From positions 1 to 64,000 of the forward strand of contig JALORC010000052.1 in NCBI GenBank assembly GCA_025459175.1: a stretch of 64,000 bases of DNA. Reading direction: 5' to 3'. Shown one piece after another: positions 36,377-45,716 of this stretch. The DNA comes from Planctomycetota bacterium (GTDB lineage: Bacteria > Planctomycetota > UBA1135 > UBA2386). The notes beneath the pieces were generated by a model that was not told the origin of the DNA, did not search any database, and was given only the letters and a program-made list of their open reading frames with translations. Position numbers and translations under genes: made by a program. Each line of letters opens with the position of its first letter. The first letter of the stretch is position 1.

Positions 36377-38566
36377 ATGGTTCCTCCCGCGATCGTGCCG
36401 TTGCTGTGGAGCTGCCTGTGGGCGGCCCCGGCCGCGGCTCTGGCCGGTCCCCTGCTGCCGGTGGCCGCGGTCTGGGCCGCGCTCGGCCTGTTGCTGAGCC
36501 GCTGCGCCTGGCTGCCGCACCGCCGCGCCGGCCTGCTGGCGCTGCCGGCGCTGCTGGCGGCGGTGGCGCCGCCGCTTCAACCCGCGCCGCCGCTGCCGCT
36601 CGGACCGGTGCAGCTGCGCGGCGAGGTCACGGCGATCGTGCGCACGCCGACGCTGGACCAGGTGCACGTCTGGCTGCAGCGCGGCGCCGCCCCGCCGCTG
36701 CGCGTCGCGCTCGACGGCGACCTGCCGGCGCTGCCCGGCGACCGGCTGCGCATCCTCGCGCGCATTCACCCCGGGCCGTGCCCGGACCAACCACCGAGCG
36801 TGCACGCGATCGCCGCCACCGCGCGCCTCGAGCCGGGCCCGCCGTCGCTGTCCCGGCTGGCCGCGGCCGCGCGCCGGCGGCTCGAGCAGAACCTGCTGCA
36901 GCAGCTCGGCGCCGAGCCCGGCGCGCTGGTGGCGTCGCTGGTGCTGGGCCGCGGCACGCGCCCACCGGCGGACCTCGTGCAAGCGCACCGCGCCACCGGC
37001 CTCAGCCATCTGCTGGCGGTCAGCGGCGCCCACGCGGCGATGCTGGCGGTGCTGCTCGGCCTGCAGGGTTGGCGCCGCGCCCGGCGGCTCGCCGCCGGCC
37101 CGCGCCGCACGACGCTGGTGCTGCTGGTGCTGTTCGCGTACGCGGCGATCACCGGCAACGAACCGCCGGTGCTGCGCGCGGTGGTCGCATTCGCGCTGTC
37201 GGCGCTGGCGGCGCACCAGGGCCGCCCGTTCCCGCTCGCGACCGGACTGCTGGTGCCGGCGCTGGTGACCTGCCTGCTGCAACCGACCGCGCTGCTCGGC
37301 CCGAGCTTCCTGCTCAGCTATGCCGCGGTGATCGGCCTGATGCTGGCCAGCCGCACCGACGACGACGGCGGCCCCGCGGCGCGCTGGCTGTGGGCCCCGC
37401 TGCGCGCGTCGGCGTGGGCGACGCTGCTGACGGCGCCGCTGACGCTGTGCTTCTTCGGCCAACTGGCGCCGTGGACCGTGCTGCTGACGCCGCTGCTGGC
37501 CCCGCTGGTCGGCGCGATGCTGGTCGGCGGACTGCTGCTGGCCGCGCTCGCCGAACCGCTGCCGCGGCTGGTGCCAGCGCTGCTCAGTGGCCCGCTCGAG
37601 CTGCTGGCCAACGCCTACACCGCGCTGGTGCAGGCCGCGGATCACCTGCCCGGCACGCCGGTGCACGCGACCAGCACACCGCCAGTGTGGGCGCTCGGAC
37701 TGATGGCGCTGGCGGGCCTGCTGCTGGTGCTGTGGCGGCCGACGCGGGCCCGCCTGGCGGCCGCGGCGCTGCTGCTGTGCGCGCCGCACTTCGTGACGTT
37801 CGGCGCGCCGGCCAGCGACCGGCTGCAGCTGTTCGCGGTCGGCCACGGCCAGGCCGCGCTGGTCACCACCGGCAGCGGGCACCAGACGGCGATCGACTGC
37901 GGCAGCCTGCAGCGCCCGTTCCTCGCCGCCGAACGGCTGCTGGCGGCGCTGCCGCGGAAGCACCTCGATCTGCTGGTCATCACCCACGCCGACGTCGACC
38001 ATCACAACGGTGTGCAGCACCTGCTCGAACGGGTGCCGATCGCGCGCGCGCTGCTGCCGCAGGCACTGCACGGCAGCGCGCTCGAAGCCCTGCTGCACGG
38101 CGCGGGCACCGAGGTCGCGATCCTCGCGCCGGGCTCGGCCAGTCGACCGGCGCCACATCTGACCGTGCACGCGCCGTCGTTGCCGGACGGCGCCAGCGAC
38201 AACGACCAGAGCCTGTGGGTCAGCGCCGCGCTGGGCCCGCGGCAGCTGTTGATGACCGGCGATGCGCAGGAACTCGGCACCGCCGCCGCGATCGCGGCCG
38301 GTGTGGCAACCCCACACGACCTGCTGGTGCTTCCGCACCACGGCCGGCCCAACGTCAATGCGCTGCGCCTGCTGCAGCAGGTGCGACCGCGCGCCTGCCT
38401 CGCCTCGGCCGCCAGCGCCGACGGCGACACCGCGCTCGGCAAGTTGGTGCAGCGCTTCGGCGCACGGCTGCTGGTGACCGGTCAGGACGGTTCGATCACG
38501 TTCGACGGGGCCACCCAGCGCCTCGGCGGCGATGCCCCGGGGCGGGCCTTGCCGCCCCCGCCCTGA
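36377..38566 (+). CDS. comEC: ComEC/Rec2-family DNA internalisation protein
   Basis: About 729 residues. An N-terminal hydrophobic region and an OB-like DUF4131 part (LRGEVTAIVRT...) precede the Competence domain (VLGRGTRPPADLVQAHRATG, then GLSHLLAVSGAHAAML) with multiple membrane helices. The C-terminal metallo-beta-lactamase-like domain has AIDCGS, HADVDHHNG and VLPHHG motifs. ComEC forms the inner-membrane channel that takes single-stranded DNA into the cytoplasm in transformation. The track start (GTG 36374) is replaced here by ATG 36377, which has GGAG 6 bases upstream. comF lies at 3273, but no comEA is seen. Confidence 0.9.
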   Translation: MVPPAIVPLLWSCLWAAPAAALAGPLLPVAAVWAALGLLLSRCAWLPHRRAGLLALPALLAAVAPPLQPAPPLPLGPVQLRGEVTAIVRTPTLDQVHVWLQRGAAPPLRVALDGDLPALPGDRLRILARIHPGPCPDQPPSVHAIAATARLEPGPPSLSRLAAAARRRLEQNLLQQLGAEPGALVASLVLGRGTRPPADLVQAHRATGLSHLLAVSGAHAAMLAVLLGLQGWRRARRLAAGPRRTTLVLLVLFAYAAITGNEPPVLRAVVAFALSALAAHQGRPFPLATGLLVPALVTCLLQPTALLGPSFLLSYAAVIGLMLASRTDDDGGPAARWLWAPLRASAWATLLTAPLTLCFFGQLAPWTVLLTPLLAPLVGAMLVGGLLLAALAEPLPRLVPALLSGPLELLANAYTALVQAADHLPGTPVHATSTPPVWALGLMALAGLLLVLWRPTRARLAAAALLLCAPHFVTFGAPASDRLQLFAVGHGQAALVTTGSGHQTAIDCGSLQRPFLAAERLLAALPRKHLDLLVITHADVDHHNGVQHLLERVPIARALLPQALHGSALEALLHGAGTEVAILAPGSASRPAPHLTVHAPSLPDGASDNDQSLWVSAALGPRQLLMTGDAQELGTAAAIAAGVATPHDLLVLPHHGRPNVNALRLLQQVRPRACLASAASADGDTALGKLVQRFGARLLVTGQDGSITFDGATQRLGGDAPGRALPPPP

Positions 38567-38573
38567 GCCGCGA

Positions 38574-39662
38574 CTACTTGCCCGGCGACTGGGCGTCGGC
38601 CGCCTTGGCCACCGGCAGCGCCTGCAGTTTCGAGATGCGGCCGAGGAAGTTCCAGTCGAGCACGTAGACCGAGCCGGTCGCATCGACGCAGATGCCGTGC
38701 GGCGACAGGAACTCGCCGTCCTTCCACTGCGCGCGCGGCACGCCGTTCTGCGCCCGCAGCTTCGGCTCCGGGTTGTCGCCGATGTGGCAGACCAGCGCGT
38801 CCTGCGCATCGAACAGCGTGATGCGGCCGGCGAGGTCGGCGACCACCAGACCACCTTGCGGCAGTGGGGCGACGTTGCACGGCCGGCGCAGGTCGCGATC
38901 GAGCGTGCGCACGTGTTCACCGTCGAGCGTGAACCACTGCAGCCGCGCGTTCTCGCGATCGCACACGAGCAGCAGCGGCTCCTTGCCGCGCGGATCGAGC
39001 CACAGGCCGTGCGGCGTCTGCATCTTGCCGGGGCCCGTGCCGGGCCCGCCGAACGAGGTCACGTACTTGCGGTCGCGGTCGTAGACGTGCACCCACGACT
39101 TGCCGTAGCCGTCGGCGGCGAAGATGCGGCCGTCCGGCGCCACCGCGACCGCGGTCGGGTTGTACTGGTTCTCGTTCTCATAGATGCCGGCCTGCTCGGG
39201 CCAGCCGATCGTCCACAGCACCTTGCCGTCGAGCGTCGTCTTCAGGATCTCGTGCCGACGCGTGTGCGCGAGGTACAGCACTTCCTGGGTGCCGGTCTTG
39301 CCGGCCTCGTCGATCGGTTCCTCCACGAGGCACATGCCGTGCAGGCCGCCTTGGAACTCCTTGCCCCAGGTGCGCAGGATGCGGCCGTCGGCCGAGTATT
39401 CGACGATCGCGTGTTCGGTGTCGGTGTTGGCGAGGATCGTGCCCGCCTTGGTGACGACGAGGCAGCCGTGCGTGTTGCCGAGTTCCTTGCCCTCGCCGAG
39501 GCGCCCCCAGTTCGGTACCCAGGTGTACTGGTACTGCCCGCTGCCGAGTTGGCCCGCGGGCGCCGCGGGAGCGACGGGTGGCTCGGGTGCCGCCGGTGCC
39601 GGCTCCTGCGCCGACAGCGAGCATGACAACAGCGATGAGAGGAGGAGTAGGAGCGTGCGCAT
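38574..39662 (-). CDS. secreted NHL-repeat beta-propeller protein
   Basis: 362 residues. A signal peptide (SLSAQ) and a short Pro/Ala linker are followed by a six-bladed-type propeller: repeated blocks such as NPTAVAVAPDGRIFAADGYG, TPHGLWLDP, SPHGICVDATGSVYVLDW and PCNVAPLPQGGLVVADL are typical NHL repeats. Homologues include domains of peptidyl-glycine alpha-amidating monooxygenase, but no catalytic motif is evident, so function is unknown; binding or scaffolding is likely. It is convergent with comEC (7 bases apart). Confidence 0.7.
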   Translation of the reverse strand: MRTLLLLLSSLLSCSLSAQEPAPAAPEPPVAPAAPAGQLGSGQYQYTWVPNWGRLGEGKELGNTHGCLVVTKAGTILANTDTEHAIVEYSADGRILRTWGKEFQGGLHGMCLVEEPIDEAGKTGTQEVLYLAHTRRHEILKTTLDGKVLWTIGWPEQAGIYENENQYNPTAVAVAPDGRIFAADGYGKSWVHVYDRDRKYVTSFGGPGTGPGKMQTPHGLWLDPRGKEPLLLVCDRENARLQWFTLDGEHVRTLDRDLRRPCNVAPLPQGGLVVADLAGRITLFDAQDALVCHIGDNPEPKLRAQNGVPRAQWKDGEFLSPHGICVDATGSVYVLDWNFLGRISKLQALPVAKAADAQSPGK

Positions 39663-39744
39663 GGATCCTGAGGGCGAGGGCGCGGCAGTTCTAGCCGGTC
39701 GCGGCGAACGCTGCCACGGCGAGCGACTCCGGTAACGAGCCGAC

Positions 39745-40662
39745 TCAGTGCGTGTGGCCGTGCTGCGGATCGGCGATGTGCGCCAGCGTGTGCAGCGCCG
39801 CCGCTTCGAACGTGCTGCCGGTGCCCTCGCGCGCGAGCGCCTCGAGCAGCGGCTTCGCGCGCTCGTTCTGCCGGTCCTCGTGCAGCGCCTTGCCGAGATA
39901 CAGCAGCGCGCGCTGCCGGTCCTCGCCGAGCTCGGCCGCGAGCGCCTGTTCGAGCACGGCCGCCGCCTCGCGGTGCCGCCGCTCCTTGAACAGCACGTAG
40001 CCCTCGGTGACCAACGCCGGTCCGGTCTTCGGCACATGCACCAGCCACCGCCGCGCCGCCGACAGATTGCCGTCGAGCGCGTAGTTGCGTGCCAGCCGAT
40101 GCCGCGCCTCCGCCAAACCGGCGGTGGCGGCCGCCAGCAGCTGTTCCTCGGCGAGTTTGGTGCGGCCGAGCTGCAGGTACAGCGAGCCGAGCCGCAGCTG
40201 ATCCGCCGGCGTGGCCGTTGGCGAACGCACCGCGGCGCGCGCCGCCGCCAGCTCGGGCCGCAGCGCCACACACTGGCGCAGGAACGCCGCGAACTCGGGC
40301 GGATCCATCGGCCCCGGCCGCGCCGCGTAGCACTGTCCGTCGGCGCCGAGCACCGCGATGCCCATGCCCTCACCGAAGCCGACCCACGCCGCATAGAGAC
40401 GCCGCTGTTCGACGCCGTCGGCGAGCGCGGCAGCGAACCCGCCCGCGCTCAGTTCGCGCCCGATCGACGGCTCGTGCAACGTGCGCTGCATGCGCTCGCT
40501 GAGATCGCGGCCCGGCAGCGCGAAGTAGACGACCAGCTCACGACCTTCGGCCCGCGCCGCCCGCAGCGCGACGTCGAGCGACGGTTGCCACGCCGGAGCA
40601 CTGGCGCATCCCACCAACGGCAGCGCGCACAGCAGCACACAGCGAATCGACGGGCGCGTCAT
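39745..40662 (-). CDS. thioredoxin-like/TPR lipoprotein, unknown function
   Basis: 305 residues. The lipobox PLVGC-A indicates a lipoprotein. An N-terminal thioredoxin-like segment (LRAARAEGRELVVYFALPG, lacking CxxC) is followed by TPR-like helical pairs (GSLYLQLGRTKLAEEQLLAA, AVLEQALAAELGEDRQRALL). The start ATG overlaps the S9 peptidase stop by 4 bases (ATGA), so it is translated after that gene. The C-terminus is His-rich (HTLAHIADPQHGHTH). Confidence 0.6.
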   Translation of the reverse strand: MTRPSIRCVLLCALPLVGCASAPAWQPSLDVALRAARAEGRELVVYFALPGRDLSERMQRTLHEPSIGRELSAGGFAAALADGVEQRRLYAAWVGFGEGMGIAVLGADGQCYAARPGPMDPPEFAAFLRQCVALRPELAAARAAVRSPTATPADQLRLGSLYLQLGRTKLAEEQLLAAATAGLAEARHRLARNYALDGNLSAARRWLVHVPKTGPALVTEGYVLFKERRHREAAAVLEQALAAELGEDRQRALLYLGKALHEDRQNERAKPLLEALAREGTGSTFEAAALHTLAHIADPQHGHTH

Positions 40663-42722
40663 TTGCCCGCCACAGCACCGCACCAGCGATCGAGCCAACC
40701 GAAGAACTCACGCTGCCACAGCACGCCGTTCTGCGCCTGCAGCACCCAGTGCCCCTCGTCGGGGAACATCAGCAACCGGCTCGGCACACCCTGGATCTGC
40801 GCCGCCGTGAACGCCTGCAGACCCTGGTCGTACGGGACCCGGAAGTCCTTCTCGCCGTGGATCACCAGCAGCGGCGTCTTCCAGTTCTGCACGTAGCGGT
40901 GCGGCGAGAAGCGCTTGTAGAGCTCGGCGGTCTCCGGCGAGCTCCAGTACGGACCACCGAGGTCGTGGTTGACGAAGAACAGCTCCTCGGTGGCCAGGTA
41001 CATGCTCTCGAGGTTGAACACGCCGCAGTGCGAGATCATCGCCGCGAAGCGATCGCCGGCGTTCCCCATCAACCAGTAGACCGTGTAGCCGCCGAACGAT
41101 GCGCCGACCGCGGCGCTGCGCGCCTTGTCGACGTACGGCCGCTGCTGCATCGCATCGGTGACCGCGAGCAGGTCGCGCATCGCCTGGCCGCCCCAGTCGC
41201 GCGAGATCTGGTCGTTCCAGGCCTGGCCGAAGCCGGGCAGCCCGCGCCGATTGACGGCGGCGACCACGTAGCCCTTCGCCGCCATCAGGTGGAAGTTCCA
41301 GCGGAACGAGAAGCCCTGGCCGACCATCGACTGCGGCCCGCCCTGGCAATAGAGCACGAACGGATAGCGGCGGCTCGGATCGAAGTTCGGCGGCTTGACG
41401 ATCCACGCGTGCACCTGCTTGCCGTCGCTGGTCGGGAACCACTCGCCGTCGATGGTCGGCAGCGACAGCGCCGCGAACGCGGCCCCATTGTGGTCGCTGA
41501 GCGCCGTGATCGCCCCGGTCGCGACCTCGATCCGCACGACCTCGGCCGGCCGCTCCATCGTCGTGCGCAGCGCGAACAGCGTGTTGCCGTCGGGGCCTAC
41601 CTGCAGCCCGCTGAGCGCGTGGCGCCCCTTGGTCACCGCGGTCGGCTTGCGCTCTTGCAGCGAGGCCGTGTAGACCTGCGTCGTGCCCTCGGTCTCGACG
41701 GTGAAGAACAGGCGCTTGCTGTCGGCGGTCCAGCGCACCTCGTGCGCACTGGCGTCGAACTCGGGCAGCAGCTCGGCGTTCTTGCCGGTCGCGCGCTCGT
41801 GCAGCACCAGCCGCAGCCGATCCGCTTCGAAGCCGGCCCGCTCCATGCTGCCGAACACGATCCAGCGCCCGTCCGGCGAGTAGACCGGATCCTGGTCGTA
41901 GCCGGGCAGGCCGGGCGTCAGGTTCTTGGCCTCGCCGCCACCGACCGGCACCACCCACAGGCTGCTGTCGGTGCTGGCCTCGGGATCGGGCACGCGCCGG
42001 GCCGTGTAGCAGAGTTCCTTGCCGTCTGGCGACCAGGCGATCTGCTCGCCGCCGCCGAACGGCGGCAGCGGCGTGTGCACGCGTTCGCCGGCCAGCAGGT
42101 CGCGCGCCTCACCACCACCGACCCACGGTTGCACGAACAGGTGGCTGTAGCTGCCGTCGACCCAGTGGTCCCAGTGCCGCACCATCAGGTCGTCGTAGGC
42201 GCGCGCGTTCGCCTTCGGCAGATCGGGGTGCGCGGCGGTCACCGGCGGATCGATCGGCACGCTGCGGGTGAACGCGAAGTGCTCGCCGCTCGGCGACCAC
42301 GACAGGTTGGCGACGCCACCCGGCACGGCCATCTCGACCACCGGCCCCTCGCCGAGCGGCTGGCTGCGCAGCCCGTCCTTGGTGACGAACACGTAACCGC
42401 CGCCCTGCGGCAACCACAGCGGCGAGCTGCCCTCGGCGACCTGCTTCGCCGTGCCACCGGCGGTCGGCAGCAGCCACACCGCCGCCCGGCTGCGGTTCTC
42501 GGCCAGGTCAGGGGTGCGCACCGTGTAGAGCAGGTGCTTGCCGTCCGGGCTCAGCGCCAGTTCGCCGACGCGCAGCAGTTGCGCCAGCGTGGTCTCGGTC
42601 AGCACCTGGTTGCCGGGCGCCGCCGCCGGCGGCCGATCCGACTGGGCCGAGACCGGCCGGGTGGAGCACGAAGCCAACGCGGCGACCGCGGCGGCGAGGA
42701 CGAAGCGAGGCGAAACGACCAT
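40659..42722 (-). CDS. S9-family (prolyl oligopeptidase/DPP-IV-like) serine peptidase
   Basis: About 687 residues. A lipoprotein-type signal (LASC) suggests attachment to a membrane facing the periplasm. The N-terminal beta-propeller has TolB/WD-like repeats (SPDGKHLLYTV, SPDGKELCYTARR). The C-terminal alpha/beta-hydrolase carries the catalytic triad: Ser in GASFGGY, Asp in HGEKDFRVP and His in DEGHW. It should cleave short peptides after Pro or Ala. The start at 42722 is chosen for the lipobox; 42734 is possible. The downstream lipoprotein gene overlaps it. Confidence 0.88.
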   Translation of the reverse strand: MVVSPRFVLAAAVAALASCSTRPVSAQSDRPPAAAPGNQVLTETTLAQLLRVGELALSPDGKHLLYTVRTPDLAENRSRAAVWLLPTAGGTAKQVAEGSSPLWLPQGGGYVFVTKDGLRSQPLGEGPVVEMAVPGGVANLSWSPSGEHFAFTRSVPIDPPVTAAHPDLPKANARAYDDLMVRHWDHWVDGSYSHLFVQPWVGGGEARDLLAGERVHTPLPPFGGGEQIAWSPDGKELCYTARRVPDPEASTDSSLWVVPVGGGEAKNLTPGLPGYDQDPVYSPDGRWIVFGSMERAGFEADRLRLVLHERATGKNAELLPEFDASAHEVRWTADSKRLFFTVETEGTTQVYTASLQERKPTAVTKGRHALSGLQVGPDGNTLFALRTTMERPAEVVRIEVATGAITALSDHNGAAFAALSLPTIDGEWFPTSDGKQVHAWIVKPPNFDPSRRYPFVLYCQGGPQSMVGQGFSFRWNFHLMAAKGYVVAAVNRRGLPGFGQAWNDQISRDWGGQAMRDLLAVTDAMQQRPYVDKARSAAVGASFGGYTVYWLMGNAGDRFAAMISHCGVFNLESMYLATEELFFVNHDLGGPYWSSPETAELYKRFSPHRYVQNWKTPLLVIHGEKDFRVPYDQGLQAFTAAQIQGVPSRLLMFPDEGHWVLQAQNGVLWQREFFGWLDRWCGAVAGK

Positions 42723-42850
42723 GCTGCCGATCATCGCCGTGGGGACCGGCGTTGGCCACCGTCGGCAGGTCATCCGGAAGGATCCGCCCCGGCCCCCGTC
42801 TCAGCCGCTCGTTCCTGGTCCCAGATGCCGTAGACTGCCGCGACTCCGTC

Positions 42851-43273
42851 ATGAACAGCAAGACCCTCCCTGCCCGCGTCCGCCCAGCCGAAGCCGGCTT
42901 CACCCTCGTCGAGATCATGGTCGTCATCGTGATCCTCGGTCTGCTCGCGACCCTGGTCGTGCAGAACGTCGCCGGCGCCAGCGACGAAGCGCGCCAGACC
43001 AAGGCCCAGACCGACGTCAAGGTGATCGCCGGCGCCGTGCGCCAGTACTACGCCAAGCACGGCAAGCTGCCGGAGTCGCTGGCGGTGCTCGCCGAGCGCG
43101 ACGACAAGGGCGGCGGCAACCTGATCGAGGAACTGCCGAAGGACCCCTGGGACCACGACTACATGCTGATCGAGGGCAACAACCGCAACGACTGGGAAGT
43201 GATCAGCATGGGCATGGACGGCTCGCAGAACACCGAGGACGACATCTCGAGCAAGTCGAAGAAGGAGGACTGA
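42851..43273 (+). CDS. gspG: type II secretion major pseudopilin GspG
   Basis: 140 residues. A short leader ends before the prepilin-peptidase site, G|FTLVEIMVVIVILGLLATLV, with Glu at +5. The mature part has KTQAQTDVKVIAGAVRQYY, NLIEELPKDPWDHDY and SMGMDGSQNTEDD, which match GspG, including the calcium-binding C-terminal loop. GspG forms the pseudopilus that pushes substrates through the secretin. It is the first gene of gspGHIJ, in the usual order, divergent from the S9 peptidase. Confidence 0.93.
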   Translation: MNSKTLPARVRPAEAGFTLVEIMVVIVILGLLATLVVQNVAGASDEARQTKAQTDVKVIAGAVRQYYAKHGKLPESLAVLAERDDKGGGNLIEELPKDPWDHDYMLIEGNNRNDWEVISMGMDGSQNTEDDISSKSKKED

Positions 43274-43280
43274 GATCCTC

Positions 43281-43874
43281 GTGCCCGCCCTGCTGCCCAC
43301 GCCACCGCCGCGACCGACCGCCACCACCGCCGGCTTCACGTTGATGGAGCTGCTGGTGACGCTGGCGATCCTGTCGCTGCTGTTCGCGCTGGTGGTGCCG
43401 AACCTCGGCGCCCTGGTGCCATCGGCGCGGTTGCAGGGCAGCGGTAACATCATCAAGCGCGAGCTCGACTGGGTCCGCAGCGAGGCCCGGATCCAGGGCA
43501 AGCGCATGGTGATGGAGTTCGACCTCGATCGCGCGCGCTGGCGCATCGTCTACCCGCCCGAACAACGGCTGACCCGCGACCAGGACCTGTCGACGCTCGA
43601 GGAGCGCCCGGACCACTGGCAGGAGCTCGAGCCCGACGTGGTGTTCGCCGGCGCCACCGATGCGCGCAGCGGCATGACCAGCAAGGGCATCTACCGGCTG
43701 ATCTTCGACGAGTACGGCTTCACCGCCGACCAGATCGTTGCGCTGAAGCTGAAGAGCGATGCCGAGCAGATCTGGGCCTTCTCGATCAACGGTCTCAGCG
43801 GCCGGATCACCGTCAGCGAGTCCGAGCAGGGCGAGCTGCCGACGCTGCAACTCGTCAACGAGGCGTCGTTCTGA
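43281..43874 (+). CDS. gspH: type II secretion minor pseudopilin GspH
   Basis: 197 residues, starting with GTG. The cleavage site G|FTLMELLVTLAILSLLFALVV is typical of type IV-like prepilins; the leader is unusually long (about 17 residues before the cleavage). The mature protein has the GspH-like ELDWVRSEARIQGKRMVMEF strand pattern. It begins 7 bases after gspG and overlaps gspI by one base (TGATG). Confidence 0.85.
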   Translation: MPALLPTPPPRPTATTAGFTLMELLVTLAILSLLFALVVPNLGALVPSARLQGSGNIIKRELDWVRSEARIQGKRMVMEFDLDRARWRIVYPPEQRLTRDQDLSTLEERPDHWQELEPDVVFAGATDARSGMTSKGIYRLIFDEYGFTADQIVALKLKSDAEQIWAFSINGLSGRITVSESEQGELPTLQLVNEASF

Positions 43875-44596
43875 TGGCGCTCCCCACGCACCACCCTGCG
43901 GACCGCGGCTTCACGCTCGTCGAAGCGCTGGTGGCGATGCTGATCGTGTCGATGGTCGTCATCAGCTACATCGGCATCCGCACCTCCGCCTTGCTCGACG
44001 CGACCTACGCGCGCAACTGGCGTCTCGCGCGCGAGATCGCCGAGGAGAAGATGTCGGAGCTGATGGCCGGCGCCCGCGAGAACATGCCCGAGTCGGGGAT
44101 CGCGGTGCCGATCGACAAGTACGAGGGCTTCTCGTTCAAGATCGCGCTCGGCGAGACCGACGTGGCCGCGCTCGAGGAACAGGTCGCCAGCGACGCCGCC
44201 GGCGACGACGGCGACGCCAACCAGCGCATCGAGTGGCAGCGCGAGCGCGAGGACTACCGGCGCGCCAGTTCGCGCGGCCTGAGCCGCGCCGACTACGAGC
44301 AGGAACGCAACACCAACAACATCAACCAGAAGCTGGCGGAGAAGGCGCCGAGTGCGACGGAGTTCGAGGAGGTCGCGGTCGCCGTCTACTTCCCGAAGCT
44401 CGAGGCGCGGTTTCCCGACGACCGGGATGCGCTGGTGATCAAGGCCCGGATCTCGACCCTGGCGATCAGCGGGCTCACCCCCGAACAGGCCAAGGCGATC
44501 GCGGACTCGAAGGGCCAGAGCCAGGGCGACAGCGCGCTCCCGGGTGGTGCCAGCGACGGTGGCGGCAGTGGCGGCGGTCTTCCAGGCGGCAGGTGA
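43874..44596 (+). CDS. gspI: type II secretion minor pseudopilin GspI-like
   Basis: 240 residues, longer than the usual ~125 for GspI. After the prepilin site G|FTLVEALVAMLIVSMVVISYIG comes a helix (LAREIAEEKMSELMAGARENM), then an acidic, poorly conserved insertion (residues ~95-150) and a C-terminal tail rich in Gly (GGASDGGGSGGGLPGGR). The extra length and Gly-rich tail are unlike model GspI. The gene order G-H-I-J supports the identification. Confidence 0.75.
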   Translation: MALPTHHPADRGFTLVEALVAMLIVSMVVISYIGIRTSALLDATYARNWRLAREIAEEKMSELMAGARENMPESGIAVPIDKYEGFSFKIALGETDVAALEEQVASDAAGDDGDANQRIEWQREREDYRRASSRGLSRADYEQERNTNNINQKLAEKAPSATEFEEVAVAVYFPKLEARFPDDRDALVIKARISTLAISGLTPEQAKAIADSKGQSQGDSALPGGASDGGGSGGGLPGGR

Positions 44597-44600
44597 TCCG

Positions 44601-45716
44601 ATGCATGCACAACGTGGCTTCACCCTGATCGAGGTCCTGCTCGCGGTCGCCATCACGGCGACCGTGATGATCACCGTCGGCACCACGTTCCACGTGATGC
44701 TGAACGCGCGCGACGTGGTCGACGACCTCGCCGAGTCGACCGAGGCCGGCCCGCGGGTGCTCAACCTGATCGAGCGCGACCTGCGCGGCATCTGGATCTA
44801 CAACGTACACAACAATGCGGTGTTCCGCGGCCGCAACATGGACGTCAACGGCCGCGACGCCGACCGCATCGACTTCCTGACCACGACCGACGCGGTCGGC
44901 TCGGTGCTGGACCTGCAGAACGTGCCGCGCAAACCGACCGTCAACGAGGTCGGCTACTGGTTCAAGCCGAACCCGCGCTACCGCGACGTGTTCGAGATGT
45001 GGCGACGCGAGGACCCGATGCTCGACGAGGACCTCGTCACCCAGGGTTCGTTCCAGCTCGTGCACGACCGCGTCAAGAGCTTCAAGATCACCTACTACCG
45101 CACGCTGGGCTTCGAGTCGGAGGAGCTGCTCGAGTGGAACAGCGCCGACGAGGACGCGCTGCCCAAGCGCATGAAGATCGAGTTCACGATCGAGCGCCGC
45201 CGCAGCAGCCGCAACGTCGTCAGCGACATCGAGGTCGACGACTTCGAGGGCGCCGAGAAGACCTACGTGCGCCACATCGTGTTCGACGACCGGCTCGGTG
45301 AGGTGCTGCAGGCGAACGTGGCCCGGATCCCGGTGCTGCCGCCGGAACCCGAGGCGCATCCGCCACGACCTCGATCGGTACTCGGGGTGACGGCAGCGCC
45401 AAGCCACCCGCCGGCGGCCGAGGCCGCGGCGGCCCCGGCACCGCCACGGGATCAGGGCCCGGCCAAGCCCCACCGAGCCTGCCGCCCGGCTTCGATCCAG
45501 GTCAGTTCTTCCGCGGCATCGGCGGTGGCGCGGGCGGCGGCGGTGGCGGCGGCCTGTTCGGCGGCGGCCGCTGAGCGAGCGAACCACGCGGGTCCCCCGG
45601 AGGCCGCCCGCTCACCCGATCGGCGGCTTCACCAGATCGGCCGCCCCAGCGAACTGCGGCCGCCGAGATACGGCTGCAGCGCCGCCGGCACCCGCACGGT
45701 GCCGTCCTGCTGCTGA
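44601..45716 (+). CDS. gspJ: type II secretion minor pseudopilin GspJ-like; 3' end frame-disrupted
   Basis: The prepilin site G|FTLIEVLLAVAITATVMITVG and a GspJ-like mature part (DDLAESTEAGPRVLNLIERDL...FDDRLGEVL) are intact to about 45350. The annotated open frame continues to 45716, but its codons after 45354 lose the G/C-third-position bias and overlap the convergent serS gene by 88 bases. A +1 frame gives RIRHDLDRYSG then a stop at 45388, and the third frame gives a Gly-rich tail (PPGFDPGQFFRGIGGG...) ending at TGA 45572. Removing one G near 45353 and one in the GGGG at 45384 would join these into a 323-residue protein. The true end is thus likely 45574. Confidence 0.7.
   Translation: MHAQRGFTLIEVLLAVAITATVMITVGTTFHVMLNARDVVDDLAESTEAGPRVLNLIERDLRGIWIYNVHNNAVFRGRNMDVNGRDADRIDFLTTTDAVGSVLDLQNVPRKPTVNEVGYWFKPNPRYRDVFEMWRREDPMLDEDLVTQGSFQLVHDRVKSFKITYYRTLGFESEELLEWNSADEDALPKRMKIEFTIERRRSSRNVVSDIEVDDFEGAEKTYVRHIVFDDRLGEVLQANVARIPVLPPEPEAHPPRPRSVLGVTAAPSHPPAAEAAAAPAPPRDQGPAKPHRACRPASIQVSSSAASAVARAAAVAAACSAAAAERANHAGPPEAARSPDRRLHQIGRPSELRPPRYGCSAAGTRTVPSCC

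Noticed and set aside
44601..45574. Programmed ribosomal frameshift in gspJ
   Set aside because: There is no classic slippery heptamer, and two separate shifts of the same sign within 35 bases in short G runs fit sequence errors better.
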